A stretch of 64,000 nt of DNA, from positions 8,397,385-8,461,384 of the forward strand of contig OZ024792.1 of NCBI GenBank assembly GCA_964017065.1, in the 5' to 3' direction. Positions 30,612 to 40,826 of the stretch are shown here, piece by piece. The stretch is from Haliclona indistincta. Its lineage: Eukaryota > Porifera > Demospongiae > Haplosclerida > Chalinidae. The notes beneath the pieces were generated by a model. It did not search any database. It was not told the DNA's origin and saw nothing but the letters and a program-made list of their open reading frames with translations. Positions within the stretch are counted from its first letter, which is position 1; every line of letters begins with the position of its first letter. The position numbers were made by a program, and so were the translations under genes.

Positions 30612-32779
30612 TTACCGATGATTCCTCAGCTCTCTGTGTAGTTGAGTGTGTATCCTTATCTTGGGATAGCGCACATCATATGGTATCACTAGTACGCTGC
30701 TACTACTACCATCATCTACTTCCTATAGTACGGTAACCATGACAATATGTTACCATGGCAACAGTCTGTACCTGAAACGATGCCACAATGTCTTTCACTA
30801 CTCGATCAGTCACGCCCACAACAATCCCAGTATCCATGTCACTTGAGCTAGTACTAGCTGCTTGTAATGAAGATAGTTCAGAGTCACTATCTGATTGATA
30901 CTGACATTCCACTACCACTCTATCACAATGCAATGCACGATTCCTGTAAGAAGCAATGGAATAACACACAATGACAGCAGAGCGACACGGGGTCGGCAGA
31001 GCGACACGGTGTCGGCAGAGCGACACGGTGTCGGCAGAGCGACACGGTGTCGGCAGAGCGACACGGGGTCGGCAGAGCGACACGGGGTCGGCAGAGCGAC
31101 ATGGTGTCGGCAGAGCGACACGGTGCCAGAGTGAAACGGTGTCATTAGCAGTAGATTGGTACTGACCTGAGTTTCATGCCGGATATTAATATATCACACG
31201 ATGAGTTGCTTTGTGATGAAATGCTACTAGTGCTGCTCACGGTAACATATGCCTCGTGGTGAGGATGATAGCGACTAACTCTCAGAGTTCCCTCAACAAA
31301 CCGTCCCTGTACAGGTAGATTGATGAAGCACCACTATCACACTATGCATCTTACCCCTCCCTGCTTTAGGTCCTGTAATGAAAGGTAGCTAGGATACTCA
31401 CTACCTTCATTCGTCATGGCTGCTCTGCTGGCAGCCATGGACTGGTATAACTGGTGTAACTCATCAAGATCAGGATGGAACTTGTTCAAGTATTCATTGA
31501 TTGATAACACCTTGACACTACTGATGCTGCTGCTAGAGTAGTCCTGAGGGATCACACTAGATGGTGCCACCATGAATGAGGTGTAGCTCTAACCTTCACA
31601 TTATTAGTCAGTAACACCATCTGTTGGCAGCCATTAAGATGAGTGGTGTACCACATAGCTGCTTGATATACCAACCTACACAAAATGAGCACCTGATCAT
31701 TATCATGTGAGCATACCTTTGCTGCCATTGCTCAATAGATTCCTCTTCATATTGTGAGATGAAGCATTCTCTGTGATGTTCATTAGCAAACAATGAACTG
31801 GCCTTGGTCAGGAGAGCATTCTTGAGCTGAGAGTAAGCTCGTCTACCTAGCTTAGCTCGCACCTGTACAGCAGATAGAATGAGAAGGGAGGGGGGAGGGA
31901 GGGAGGGAGGAGGAAGGGAGGGAGGAGGATGGAAGGGAGGAGGAAGAATTAAGAGAGGAGAATGGAAGGGAGGGATGAGGAAGGGAGGGAGGAGGAAGAA
32001 TTAAGAGAGGAGAATGGAAGGGAGAGGTGAAGAAGGGAGGGAGGGAGGGAGGAGGAAGGGAGGGATGAGAAAGAGAGGGAGGGATGAGGAAGAGAGGAGA
32101 ATGGAAGGGAGGGAGGAAGGGAGGAATGGAGGGAGGAGGAAGAATTAAGAGAGGAGAATGGAAGGGAGAAGTGAGGAAGGGAGGGAGGGAGGAGGAAGGG
32201 AGGGAGGAAGGAGGAAGAATTAAGAGAGGAGAATGGAAGGGAGAGGTGAGGAAGGGAGGGAGGGATGAGGAAGAGAAGAGAATGGAAGGGAGGGGTGAAG
32301 AAGGGAGGGAGGGAGGAGGAAGGGAGGAGGAAGAATTAAGAGAGGAGAATGGAAGGGAGGGACGAGGAAGGGAGGGATGAGGAAGGGAGGGAGGAGAATG
32401 GAAGAGAAGGAGAATGGAAGGGAGGAGGAAGGGAGGTACATGACTCACAGCAGTAGCTACCGTCTGTGTAACCACTAGTCCAGTAATGGAGGGATGCTGA
32501 TACAGCTCAAGATCCTGTACCATAGACTGAGCATCAGGGAACACATAGTGGGAGCAATCACTGAGGAGATAGCCTGCAGGACCAGCTCTAGTATTAGATC
32601 ACTCATGGCGACCACTCACCACTGGCACCTAGCTGCTGCAGGCATGATGGCTGCTGGCATAACTCACTCTTACACGATATGTCGTCTCTAAAGTAGTGCT
32701 CTCTCACTACACTCACATAACTCCTTCTCTTCCTGTCCCAACGCAATCTGACCTTCTTGTCCACTTTATCCCTCAGCAT
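23992..32779 (-). CDS. DIS3L: DIS3-like exonuclease 1 (cytoplasmic exosome RNase)
   Basis: Start at 32779-32777 ([15 protein letters not shown]), stop at 23994-23992 (QSLPLQQ). Segments follow DIS3L order: [12 protein letters not shown] with the early Cys pair; the degenerate PIN region ([26 protein letters not shown]); cold-shock parts ([57 protein letters not shown]); the RNB domain with [15 protein letters not shown], carrying the catalytic Asp cluster; [43 protein letters not shown] and [16 protein letters not shown]; then an S1-type C-terminus. DIS3L degrades RNA 3' to 5' as the exosome's cytoplasmic catalytic subunit. Introns hold at least eight arrays, three built from this gene's own splice sites. 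The gene is divergent from ANKLE1 (87 bp). Confidence 0.93.
24657..24810. repeat. GATA/GACA microsatellite, DIS3L intron
   Basis: A GATA run, a long GACA run and a second GATA/GATT run lie in succession. The switch from GATA to GACA and back suggests a point change spread by slippage. Confidence 0.95.
24957..25018. repeat. Three copies of a 21-bp repeat, DIS3L intron
   Basis: ATCACATGATTACTGAACTA is repeated three times in a row. The ATCACATGAT core recurs elsewhere in the window, as in the 26-bp array at 41570-42075. Confidence 0.85.
26028..27187 (-). repeat. 45-bp array carrying the acceptor site and exon start, DIS3L intron
   Basis: About 25 copies. On the gene strand each unit is the pyrimidine-rich TTCTTGTTGCTATAG followed by CTATGCTGTTAG and TATGGACGCTATC. 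The unit next to the exon is the real one: the exon starts at 26049 with C TAT GCT GTT AGT (YAVSIIW, matching DIS3L) after tgctatag. The array is thus serial copies of an intact 3' splice site plus about 30 exon bases, varying only at a few C/T positions. Confidence 0.93.
27190..27530 (-). repeat. 24-bp array next to the donor of the same DIS3L intron
   Basis: About 14 copies of CTACTAACTGATAGTGTGCT plus ctag. On the gene strand the exon ends GTTGATCG, then gttagtacactattgatcagttagtag; the units repeat ATCAGTTAGTAG. So this intron has a donor-side array and an acceptor-side array (26028-27187). Confidence 0.85.
28015..28460 (-). repeat. Degenerate array of about 24 bp, DIS3L intron
   Basis: Units like TGATGGTGTGATAGTTGATA alternate with shorter TGATGGTGTGATATTAG units. 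It begins close to the donor of the exon encoding PDGHFVR and IGNIEA (gtattatcactaacatcacc on the gene strand). Confidence 0.85.
28590..29010 (-). repeat. Array of about 22 bp, DIS3L intron, acceptor side
   Basis: About 18 copies of TATCCCTCCATTAATGTGTG lie just upstream (gene strand) of the acceptor gatcctttttactgtag near 28580. On the gene strand the unit contains ATTAATG, which resembles a branch-point sequence; this is suggestive only. Confidence 0.85.
29015..30610 (-). repeat. Splice-donor plus (AC)n array, DIS3L intron
   Basis: About 32 units. On the gene strand each reads CATATGATGGTCATYG, then GTAAGAC and a run of AC of varying length. The authentic exon (30616-30722, [15 protein letters not shown]) ends CATCG at 30616 followed by gtaagacacacac. 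Each unit therefore keeps a strong 5' splice site (YG, then GTAAGA). Confidence 0.93.
30970..31138 (-). repeat. 19-bp array, DIS3L intron
   Basis: About eight copies of GTCGGCAGAGCGACACGGT separate the exon starting [12 protein letters not shown] from the exon ending SGMKL. It is GC-richer than the other arrays. Confidence 0.88.
31870..32440. repeat. 570-bp polypurine tract (GGAAGGGAGGAGG), DIS3L intron
   Basis: An almost pure purine strand made of irregular GGAAGGGAGG, GGAGGAAGAATTAAGAGAGG and GAGAATGGAAGGGAG blocks. On the gene strand it is a long pyrimidine tract. The mirror symmetry could allow triplex (H-DNA) formation; the sequence shows only composition. Confidence 0.9.
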
Positions 32780-32866
32780 TATACGACTCGAAATACGACT
32801 CGAGCATGCATGGCATAAAATTATGCAATCAAGACCGACGACCACGCCCATAAATGCATCTATGAA
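32780..32866. promoter_or_regulatory. 87-bp divergent promoter between DIS3L and ANKLE1
   Basis: Contains a duplicated ATACGACTCGA motif and ataaaattatgcaatc; no clear TATA box at a standard distance. A shared promoter is inferred from start-to-start spacing. Confidence 0.45.
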
Positions 32867-35800
32867 ATGGCGGTTTCAGAACGAGTGGTCGATGCAGTTC
32901 TAACCGGCGATGAAAAGTAAGAGAATGAAGATCTTATTATGTTGTTTGACAGTGTTGACGTATAGATTACTTTCACATCTCTTGACGAGCAATCCATCAT
33001 TGGTTCGCCATACTGTAGACCAGGAAGGCACCACGTTGTTACACCTTGCAGCTAATAGCAGCTGTCATATGGTGGAGGTATTAGTGAGGAATGGAGCTGA
33101 TATTAACAGTAGAAATGGCGACGGCTACACTCCACTACATGTTGCTGCAATGAATGGTTGTGTGGAAGGTGTGAAGGTGTTACTAAGGCTAGGAGCTGAT
33201 TGTGAGGTGTTAGATGAGGAGTGGATGACAGCTGAGGAAGAAGCACAAGAGATGAAAGAGACTGAGTGTGTGTTGCTGCTGCGAGACCATCAAACCAGGT
33301 TGCAGGAAGATCATGAGCTGGATCAGAGCATGTGTCAAGCGTTTGTTGACATGATGATTGATATCAGCAGTGATCATGATGTTACTCTAGTCCAGGAAGA
33401 AGAACAGAAGGTATCTATACCCAGCGAGGTATCGTCACTAACCAATGAGCAGCTGAGGAAGCGTTTGCTGGATCTAGGAGAGAGGCCAGGGCCAGTGACA
33501 GACGGCACTAGAACAGCCTATGAGATATACCTCACTAAGATACTATCAGGAACACAGACAACAGTTAGCAAGACACTGCACAGTGGTATGGTGATAGCTA
33601 GTAGCACAGTGGTACGATGATAGCTAGTAGCACAGTGGTACGATGATAGCTAGTAGCACAGTGATAGCTAGTAGCACAGTGGTACGATGATAGCTAGTAG
33701 CACAGTGGTGCGATGATAGCTAGTAGTACAGTGGTACGATGATAGCTAGTAGCACAGTGATAGCTAGTAGCACAGTGGTACTATGATAGCTAGTAGCACA
33801 GTGGTACGATGATAGCTAGTAGCACAGTGGTACGATGATAGCTAGTAGTACAGTGGTACTATGATAGCTAGTAGCACAGTGGTGTGATGATAGCTAGTAG
33901 CACAGTGGTACGATGATAGCTAGTAGTACAGTGGTACTATGATAGCTAGTAGCACAGTGGTGCGATGATAGCTAGTAGCACAGTGGTACGATGATAGCTA
34001 GTAGCACAGTGGTACGATGATAGCTAGTAGCACAGTGGTACGATGATAGCTAGTAGCACAGTGGTACGATGATAGCTAGTAGCACAGTGGTACGATGATA
34101 GCTAGTAGTACAGTGGTACTATGATAGCTAGTAGCACAGTGGTGTGATGATAGCTAGTAGCACAGTGGTACGATGATAGCTAGTAGTACAGTGGTACTAT
34201 GATAGCTAGTAGCACAGTGGTGCGATGATAGCTAGTAGCACAGTGGTACGATGATAGCTAGTAGCACAGTGGTACGATGATAGCTAGTAGCACAGTGGTA
34301 CGATGATAGCTAGTAGCACAGTGGTACGATGATAGCTAGTAGTACAGTGGTACTATGATAGCTAGTAGCACAGTGGTACGATGATAGCTAGTAGCACAGT
34401 GGTGCGATGATAGCTAGTAGCACAGTGGTACGATGATAGCTAGTAGCACAGTGGTACGATGATAGCTAGTAGCACAGTGGTACGATGATAGCTAGTAGTA
34501 CAGTGGTACGATGATAGCTAGTAGCACAGTGATAGCTAGTAGTACAGTGGTACGATGATAGCTAGTAGCACAGTGGTACGATGATAGCTAGTAGCACAGT
34601 GGTACGATGATAGCTAGTAGCACAGTGGTACGATGATAGCTAGTAGCACAGTGATAGCTAGTAGCACAGTGGTACGATGATAGCTAGTAGCACAGTGGTG
34701 CGATGATAGCTAGTAGTACAGTGGTACGATGATAGCTAGTAGCACAGTGATAGCTAGTAGCACAGTGGTACTATGATAGCTAGTAGCACAGTGGTACGAT
34801 GATAGCTAGTAGCACAGTGGTACGATGATAGCTAGTAGTACAGTGGTACTATGATAGCTAGTAGCACAGTGGTGTGATGATAGCTAGTAGCACAGTGGTA
34901 CGATGATAGCTAGTAGTACAGTGGTACTATGATAGCTAGTAGCACAGTGGTGCGATGATAGCTAGTAGCACAGTGGTACGATGATAGCTAGTAGCACAGT
35001 GGTACGATGATAGCTAGTAGCACAGTGGTACGATGATAGCTAGTAGCACAGTGGTACGATGATAGCTAGTAGTACAGTGGTACTATGATAGCTAGTAGCA
35101 CAGTGGTGTGATGATAGCTAGTAGCACAGTGGTACGATGATAGCTAGTAGTACAGTGGTACTATGATAGCTAGTAGCACAGTGGTGCGATGATAGCTAGT
35201 AGCACAGTGGTACGATGATAGCTAGTAGCACAGTGGTACGATGATAGCTAGTAGCACAGTGGTACGATGATAGCTAGTAGCACAGTGGTACGATGATAGC
35301 TAGTAGTACAGTGGTACTATGATAGCTAGTAGCACAGTGGTACGATGATAGCTAGTAGCACAGTGGTGCGATGATAGCTAGTAGCACAGTGGTACGATGA
35401 TAGCTAGTAGTACAGTGGTACGATGATAGCTAGTAGCACAGTGGTACGATGATAGCTAGTAGCACAGTGGTACGATGATAGCTAGTAGTACAGTGGTACG
35501 ATGATAGCTAGTAGCACAGTGATAGCTAGTAGTACAGTGGTACGATGATAGCTAGTAGCACAGTGGTACGATGATAGCTAGTAGTACAGTGGTACGATGA
35601 TAGCTAGTAGCACAGTGGTACGATGATAGCTAGTAGCACAGTGGTGCGATGATAGCTAGTAGCACAGTGGTGCGATGATAGCTAGTAGTACAGTGGTACG
35701 ATGATAGCTAGTAGCACAGTGGTGCGATGATAGCTAGTAGTACAGTGGTACGATGATAGCTAGTAGCACAGTGGTACGATGATAGCTAGTAGCACAGTGG

Positions 35801-37502
35801 TACGATGATAGCTAGTAGCACAGTGGTGCGATGATAGCTAGTAGTACAGTGGTACGATGATAGCTAGTAGCACAGTGGTACGATGATAGCTAGTAGCACA
35901 GTGGTACGATGATAGCTAGTAGCACAGGGAGTAGTAGTGTATGATTTGTTCATAGCCTAGTTGGTTATAGCTACTGTCCATTGTTACAGGATTTCGATAT
36001 GAGTTATCCCTATGTATCTCTGGTGCTGTTCCAATACCAAATATGGCTGACAGTGAAGTGGATGTGTTCTCTAAGTTCAGAACTGACTCGATGCCAAAGA
36101 CACACTTTGTTTACCTTCTGATTGATCCAAGTGGCAGAGCTATTGAACCAGAAGAGCAGTTTAGAGAGTTTGTTGGATCCATATTCTATGTTGGTAAGGG
36201 CAAGAATTCTCGCTCTACTCAGCATCTGAAGGAAGCTAAGGTTGATAGTAACAAGGTTTGTGCACTTAATTATAATTATTCATTGTTAATAGTCTATTTA
36301 TTGTGATACAGTCTCGTAAAGCAGAGAGGATCAGAGAGATATGGGCTAGTGGGCGGGGCATCGCTTGCCACCAGATTTATAACAATATAGCTGCTCCTGA
36401 AGCATTCTGCAGAGAAGCCGCCATTATAGATGCCATTGGTATGTGTCTAACTGTTATATGTCACGTTATGCCGCCATTATAGATGCCATTGGTATGTGTC
36501 TAACTGTTATATGTCACGTTATGCCGCCATTATAGATGCCATTGGTATGTGTCTAACTGTTATGTCACGTTATGCCGCCATTATAGATGCCATTGGTATG
36601 TGTCTAACTGTTATATGTCACGTTATGCCGCCATTATAGATGCCATTGGTATGTGTCTAACTGTTATATGTCATGTTATGCCGCCATGTTATATGTCATG
36701 TTATGCCGCCATTATAGATGCCATTGGTGTGTGTCTAACTGTTATATGTCATGTTATGCCGCCATTATAGATGCCATTGGTATGTGTCTAACTGTTATAT
36801 GTCATGTTAAGCCATCATTATAGATGCCATTGGTATGTGTCTAACTGTTATATGTCATGTTATGCCGCCATTATAGATGCCATTGGTATGTGTCTAACTG
36901 TTATATGTCATGTTAAGCCGCCATTATAGATGCCATTGGTGTGTGTCTAACTGTTATATGTCATGTTATGCCGCCATGCCATTGGTATGTGTCTAACTGT
37001 TATATGTCATGTTATGCCGCCATTATAGATGCCATTGGTGTGTGTCTAACTGTTATATGTCATGTTATGCCGCCATGCCATTGGTATGTGTCTAACTGTT
37101 ATATGTCATGTTAAGCCGCCATTATAGATGCCATTGGTGTGTGTCTAACTGTTATATGTCACGTTATGCCGCCATTATAGATGCCATTGGTATGTGTCTA
37201 ACTGTTATATGTCATGTTATGCCGCCATTATAGATGCCATTGGTGTGTGTCTAACTGTTGTATGTCATGTTATGCCGCCATTATAGATGCCATTGGTGTG
37301 TGTCTAACTGTTGTATGTCATGTATGCTGCTGCTGCTGTAGGTCTAGCTAACCTCACTAATGCTGTTAGAGGACATTATCATGGAGCCATGACTACCTGG
37401 TCTGCTGCTCAACGTAGGAAGATGGGTGTCTATCTACTGCACAAAGCTCATCAGTTATACACAATTAACAAACCTCCTCAACTGTTTTCTAAAGATATAT
37501 AA
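32867..37502 (+). CDS. ANKLE1: ANKLE1/LEM-3: ankyrin, LEM and GIY-YIG nuclease protein
   Basis: Exons 32867-32916, 32966-33585, 35990-36255, 36312-36438 and 37342-37502 join in phase (about 401 aa). The N-terminus is MAVSERVVDAVLTGDEK. Ankyrin repeats follow (TTLLHLAANSS, MVEVLVRNGADINSRNGDG, YTPLHVAAMNG, VKVLLRLGAD), then a LEM domain (SLTNEQLRKRLLDLGERPGP, AYEIYLTKILSG) and a GIY-YIG nuclease (FVYLLID, IFYVGKGKNSRSTQHL, IREIWASGRGIAC, EAAIIDAIG, LANLTNAVRGHYHGAM). The YLL/YVGKG strands and the Glu of REAAIIDAIG fit the family's active site. ANKLE1 and C. elegans LEM-3 cut DNA bridging or branching between dividing chromosomes. Introns 2 and 4 are filled by arrays derived from the exon ends before them. 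Confidence 0.93.
33586..35928 (+). repeat. 26-bp array with higher-order repeat, ANKLE1 intron 2
   Basis: About 88 copies of GTGGTACGATGATAGCTAGT plus agcaca, with some 18-bp short units. The preceding exon ends CTGCACAGTG, then gtatggtgatag; units read AGCACAGTG, then GTACGATGATAG, so each copies the exon end and donor. Marker variants recur 990 bp apart (33751 and 34741), showing a larger block duplication. Confidence 0.92.
36417..37335 (+). repeat. Array of about 52 bp, duplicated exon end plus donor, ANKLE1 intron 4
   Basis: About 17 junction copies. The real exon ends GCCGCCATTATAGATGCCATTG at 36438 (AAIIDAIG), followed by gtatgtgtctaactg. Each later unit repeats the coding end GCCGCCATTATAGATGCC and a GTATGT or GTGTGT donor; a few copies lost part of the coding end. 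The unit spans 20 or more exon bases and about 30 intron bases. Confidence 0.93.
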
Positions 37503-37729
37503 ACAATTATAATTTTTTGTTTCATGAATAATTGAAATAATTGCAAGGCAGGCTAGGTAGACTCTTGAGGGTGCTCTAACGGTGATGTACAGGTTAACCA
37601 CTTAACTCAAGGGTAATTCAGCCACACGAAGTAGTTAGATAGATAGAATTTGAAAGTGGCGCTCTTATTTATTATTCGCGCACTTCCGTGCATACTCCGT
37701 TTACTACTTGTTGTCTGGAGAGCATGCTT
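37503..37729 (+). promoter_or_regulatory. ANKLE1-USE1 intergenic gap with USE1 5' region
   Basis: 227 bp holding the ANKLE1 3' end (AT-rich aattataattttttg) and the USE1 upstream region, including gcgcacttccgtgc, whose CTTCCG core resembles an ETS-type site (reverse CGGAAG). No other gene is seen. Confidence 0.4.
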
Positions 37730-39539
37730 ATGGCTACCAGCGTGTGCGTACGAGTGAGAAACGTGGAGCGGCTGGCGAGTAGATGTGACGATATACTATC
37801 CGGAAACTCACGATTTAGAGGACAAGAGTGGAAGATAGTGAAAGTATTGTTATAGAAAACTGTTTATTGATCACGTGATACACATGTCCAGTATGTACAG
37901 TCACTAGCTGATAAGATTAGTGAATTAGAGGAGCACTATGCTAGCACGTGAGTGATGCTAGCAGGTGAGTGATGCTAGCAGGTGTGTCATAGGTGGGTGT
38001 TCATGCAGTGTTGATCCTGATCAGCTGGCTTCATTCAAGAGTAGATTAGCTGTATTACAAGAAGTTCAGCAACAACATGGTGAGGAGCATCTTGTGATAG
38101 CAGCTGTACTAGTCATGATACTGTAGCTGCTGCTACCATCACCATTGAGCCACCATGCACACCACCCCCCGGCAGTAGAAGACCACTTGACTCACCTCAG
38201 CTACAGGGCAGTGGGCTACTGCGCCGTGCTGCTGTCAGTAGAGAAAATAGTTTGAGAGAGGAGCTGTTTGGTAATGTAAGACCAGACTAACTAGTGTGCT
38301 GAATGCATTGTTGTCTTTACTATTATAGGGTAATAAAGATGTCATAATGTAAGTGTATTATTCACTCTGTACTAATAATGATGGTACTACTATAGCGATA
38401 GTAGTGGACGGCAAGGAGTCAATGATATACTAGAACACCACAACAAGATACAGGAACAAATAGCTGATGATATGATTGAAATGGCTCACTCACTTCGAGC
38501 TCACACTGAGACTGCTCGTGATATTATACGAACAGATGTTAAGGTATTAGATAGTGATGCCACGCTAGTAGATGGTGACGCCACGCTAGTAGATGGTGAC
38601 GCCACGCTAGTAGATGGTGACGCCACGCTAGTAGATGGTGACGCCACGCTAGTAGATGGTGACGCCACGCTATAGTAGATGGTGACGCTACGCTAGTAGA
38701 TGGTGACGCCACGCTAGTAGATGGTGACGCCACGCTAGTAGATGGTGACGCCACGCTAGTAGATGGTGACGCCACGCTAGTAGATGGTGACGCCACGCTA
38801 GTAGATGGTGACGCCACGCTAGTAGATGGTGACGCCACGCTAGTAGATGGTGACGCCACGCTATAGTAGATGGTGACGCCACGCTAGTAGATGGTGACGC
38901 CACGCTAGTAGATGGTGACGCCACGCTAGAAGATGGTGACGCCACGCTAGTAGATGGTGACGCCACGCTGGGTAGATGGTGACGCCACGCTGGGTAGATG
39001 GTGACGCCACGCTAGTAGATGGTGACGCCACGCTAGTAGATGGTGACGCCACGCTAGTAGATGGTGACGCCACGCTAGTAGATGGTGACGCCACGCTAGT
39101 AGATGGTGACGCCACGCTAGTAGATGGTGACGCCACGCTAGTAGATGGTGACGCCACGCTAGTAGATGGTGACGCCACGCTAGTAGATGGTGACGCCACG
39201 CTAGTAGATGGTGACGCCACGCTAGTAGATGGTGACGCCACGCTATAGTAGATGGTGACGCTACACTAGTAGATGGTGACGCTACACTAGTAGATGGTGA
39301 CGCCACGCTAGTAGATGGTGACGCCACGCTAGTGACACTACATAGTGACATATTTTATTCTGTAGCGTCTTAAACACACATCTGAGGTTGCTGATAGTAA
39401 CATTACTCAGCTGCAACGAGGTACAGATCGTCTGGCAGAGAAGAACAGGTCATGTTCCTGGGGTACATGGATATTGATGACTCTTGTAGTGATTGTGTTT
39501 CTTAATATGGTTGTCTTCATACGTTTTTCTTCAAAATGA
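37730..39539 (+). CDS. USE1: USE1, ER-retrieval SNARE
   Basis: Start ATGGCTACC at 37730 (an in-frame ATG at 37724 is possible). Exons include 37730-37843, 37892-37947 and several short ones to the stop at 39537-39539. The N-terminus SRCDDILSGN, EWKIVK, YVQSLADKISELEEHYAS parallels human USE1 (LSRCEAM..EWRLEKYVGALEDML). The SNARE segment reads NDILEHHNKIQEQIADDMIE, MAHSLRAHTETARDIIRTDV, then LKHTSEVADSNITQLQRGTD, followed by a C-terminal anchor WILMTLVVIVFLNMVVFIRF. USE1 acts with syntaxin 18, BNIP1 and SEC22B in Golgi-to-ER retrograde fusion. An intron inside the SNARE motif holds a 21-bp array (38545-39335). Internal short exons (DTVAAATITIEPP region, 38110-38280) are less certain. Confidence 0.88.
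38545..39335 (+). repeat. 21-bp array, USE1 intron
   Basis: About 36 copies of GTAGATGGTGACGCCACGCT plus a. It starts about 15 bases after the donor (GTTAAG, then gtattagatagtgatgccac); the first imperfect unit is formed by donor-proximal bases. The unit length is a multiple of three and lacks stops in one frame on each strand, which creates long artificial frames (VDGDATL and its reverse). Confidence 0.92.
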
Positions 39540-39630
39540 GATGTATTATTGGTGGGCGGGGTCAAGTGGGTGTTGTACAATCATAGATAATACACATAAC
39601 GCATGTTATGTGTACTATCTATGGTACAAT

Positions 39631-40770
39631 ATGGAGGAGGAAGTGAAGAGATCTTTAGAGCGCGATCAGCGAGCGAGTGACTTTCTATTGGGAGTGTTCT
39701 GGGCAGCTCTGTCAAGCTATCGTCACGATACGGTATTGCGTCCGTATCCATCAGAATTCGTTCTGTCAGATGGCAGTAAAGACGTGGATAGACTGGTGAG
39801 CCCATGTGATATATACTAGCTGGAATGATGTGCTCTACAGAAGAGTGTGTTTAGTGGTATTCCTAGCGTGAAGGAGCTGATCACGTCCTCTGATAGAAGC
39901 GTGCCAAATCAGTCACTAGCTCTGGCTCACTGGATTCTATCAACCATATCATTCACACTTCACTCAAGACCAGCGGATACTGTGAGCTAGCATCATGCAT
40001 GGAGCTATCAGCACATATTTAATACCTTATTACAGATGAAGCAGATTAGCTTGCAAGTTGGTGGGCCTACTCATACGCTGACCACGCCCACTCCTCACAG
40101 TATAATTGAGATTGTTTATAGTGATGAGAGAGAGCGTAAGTTCATGGAGTCCGCTGGTGATTATGGCACCTTCCTGGCTTATCATGGTAGCAGAGTTGAT
40201 AACTTTTATTCTATCATTCATAATGGTCTACTAAATCACATGAACAAGGTACACTGTACTGTGTAATATCAGCTATTACATGGTTATATGTAGACTGCAG
40301 CATTTGGTGAAGGTACCTACCTATCCACTGATATTAGTGTGTGTATGAACTTCAGTCCAACCGGTACAACATGGGTTAGAGATTGCCTACCATCGCTGTG
40401 CAGTATGGTCGCTGTGTGTGAGGTGGTGGGTCATCCTGATGTGCGCAGCCGTACTCAGATAGGTGGAGAGCCATCTCTCAATCAACGCATTCCACAGCGA
40501 TACTTTGTAGTGCAGAATAACAGTTGGCTAAGGGTTAAATATGTGTTAATATTCAGCCATCGTCAACACATGCTGGCAAGGTTTGTTTATTGTCATTATT
40601 ATAATAATGAATTATGATTCTACTGTAGGAGGACTGGTTGGATATATCAGCACAAGTGGGCATTGTGTATAATACTATACCTCACGATATTACTATTAGT
40701 GGGATTGTACCATAGTGGGTACTACAATCGACTATATTACACTATATATCCACGTCATTTACTAAATTAA
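39631..40770 (+). CDS. PARP16: PARP16, ER tail-anchored mono-ADP-ribosyltransferase
   Basis: ATG at 39631 (MEEEVKRSLERDQRASD) to stop 40768-40770. Matches to PARP16 in order: FWAALSSYRHDTVLRPYPSE, KELITSS, LAHWILSTISFTLHS, then the ART catalytic core with YHGSRVDNFYSIIHNGL (His of the H-Y-Y/E triad), FGEGTYLSTDIS (Tyr), VAVCEVVGHPDV and RYFVVQNNSWLRVKYVLIF. A C-terminal hydrophobic anchor follows (WALCIILYLTILLLVGLYH). PARP16 modifies PERK and IRE1 in the unfolded protein response; that role is taken from the vertebrate enzyme. Exons: 39631-39795, then three more separated by introns of about 40-50 bp. It lies 91 bp after USE1 and is convergent with the GPCR gene (56 bp). Confidence 0.93.
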
Positions 40771-40799
40771 ACCCTCAGTTTCTACAACGTAAATAATTT

Positions 40800-40805
40800 T
40801 TTATT
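40800..40805 (-). terminator. Poly(A) signal of the adhesion GPCR gene
   Basis: TTTATT on the plus strand gives AATAAA on the gene strand, 22 bases beyond the GPCR stop codon, within the gap to the PARP16 stop. Confidence 0.6.
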
Positions 40806-40826
40806 ATTACATCAACTAGTGTATAG

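Noticed and set aside
29113..30736. Long plus-strand frames of Cys-Val repeats with LTDDHHMV blocks
   Set aside because: They arise from (GT)n runs and the repeated splice-donor unit of the DIS3L intron on the other strand; no gene-like composition.
38539..39351. ASPSTSV and WRHHLLA frames on the minus strand
   Set aside because: Mirror frames of the 21-bp USE1 intron array.
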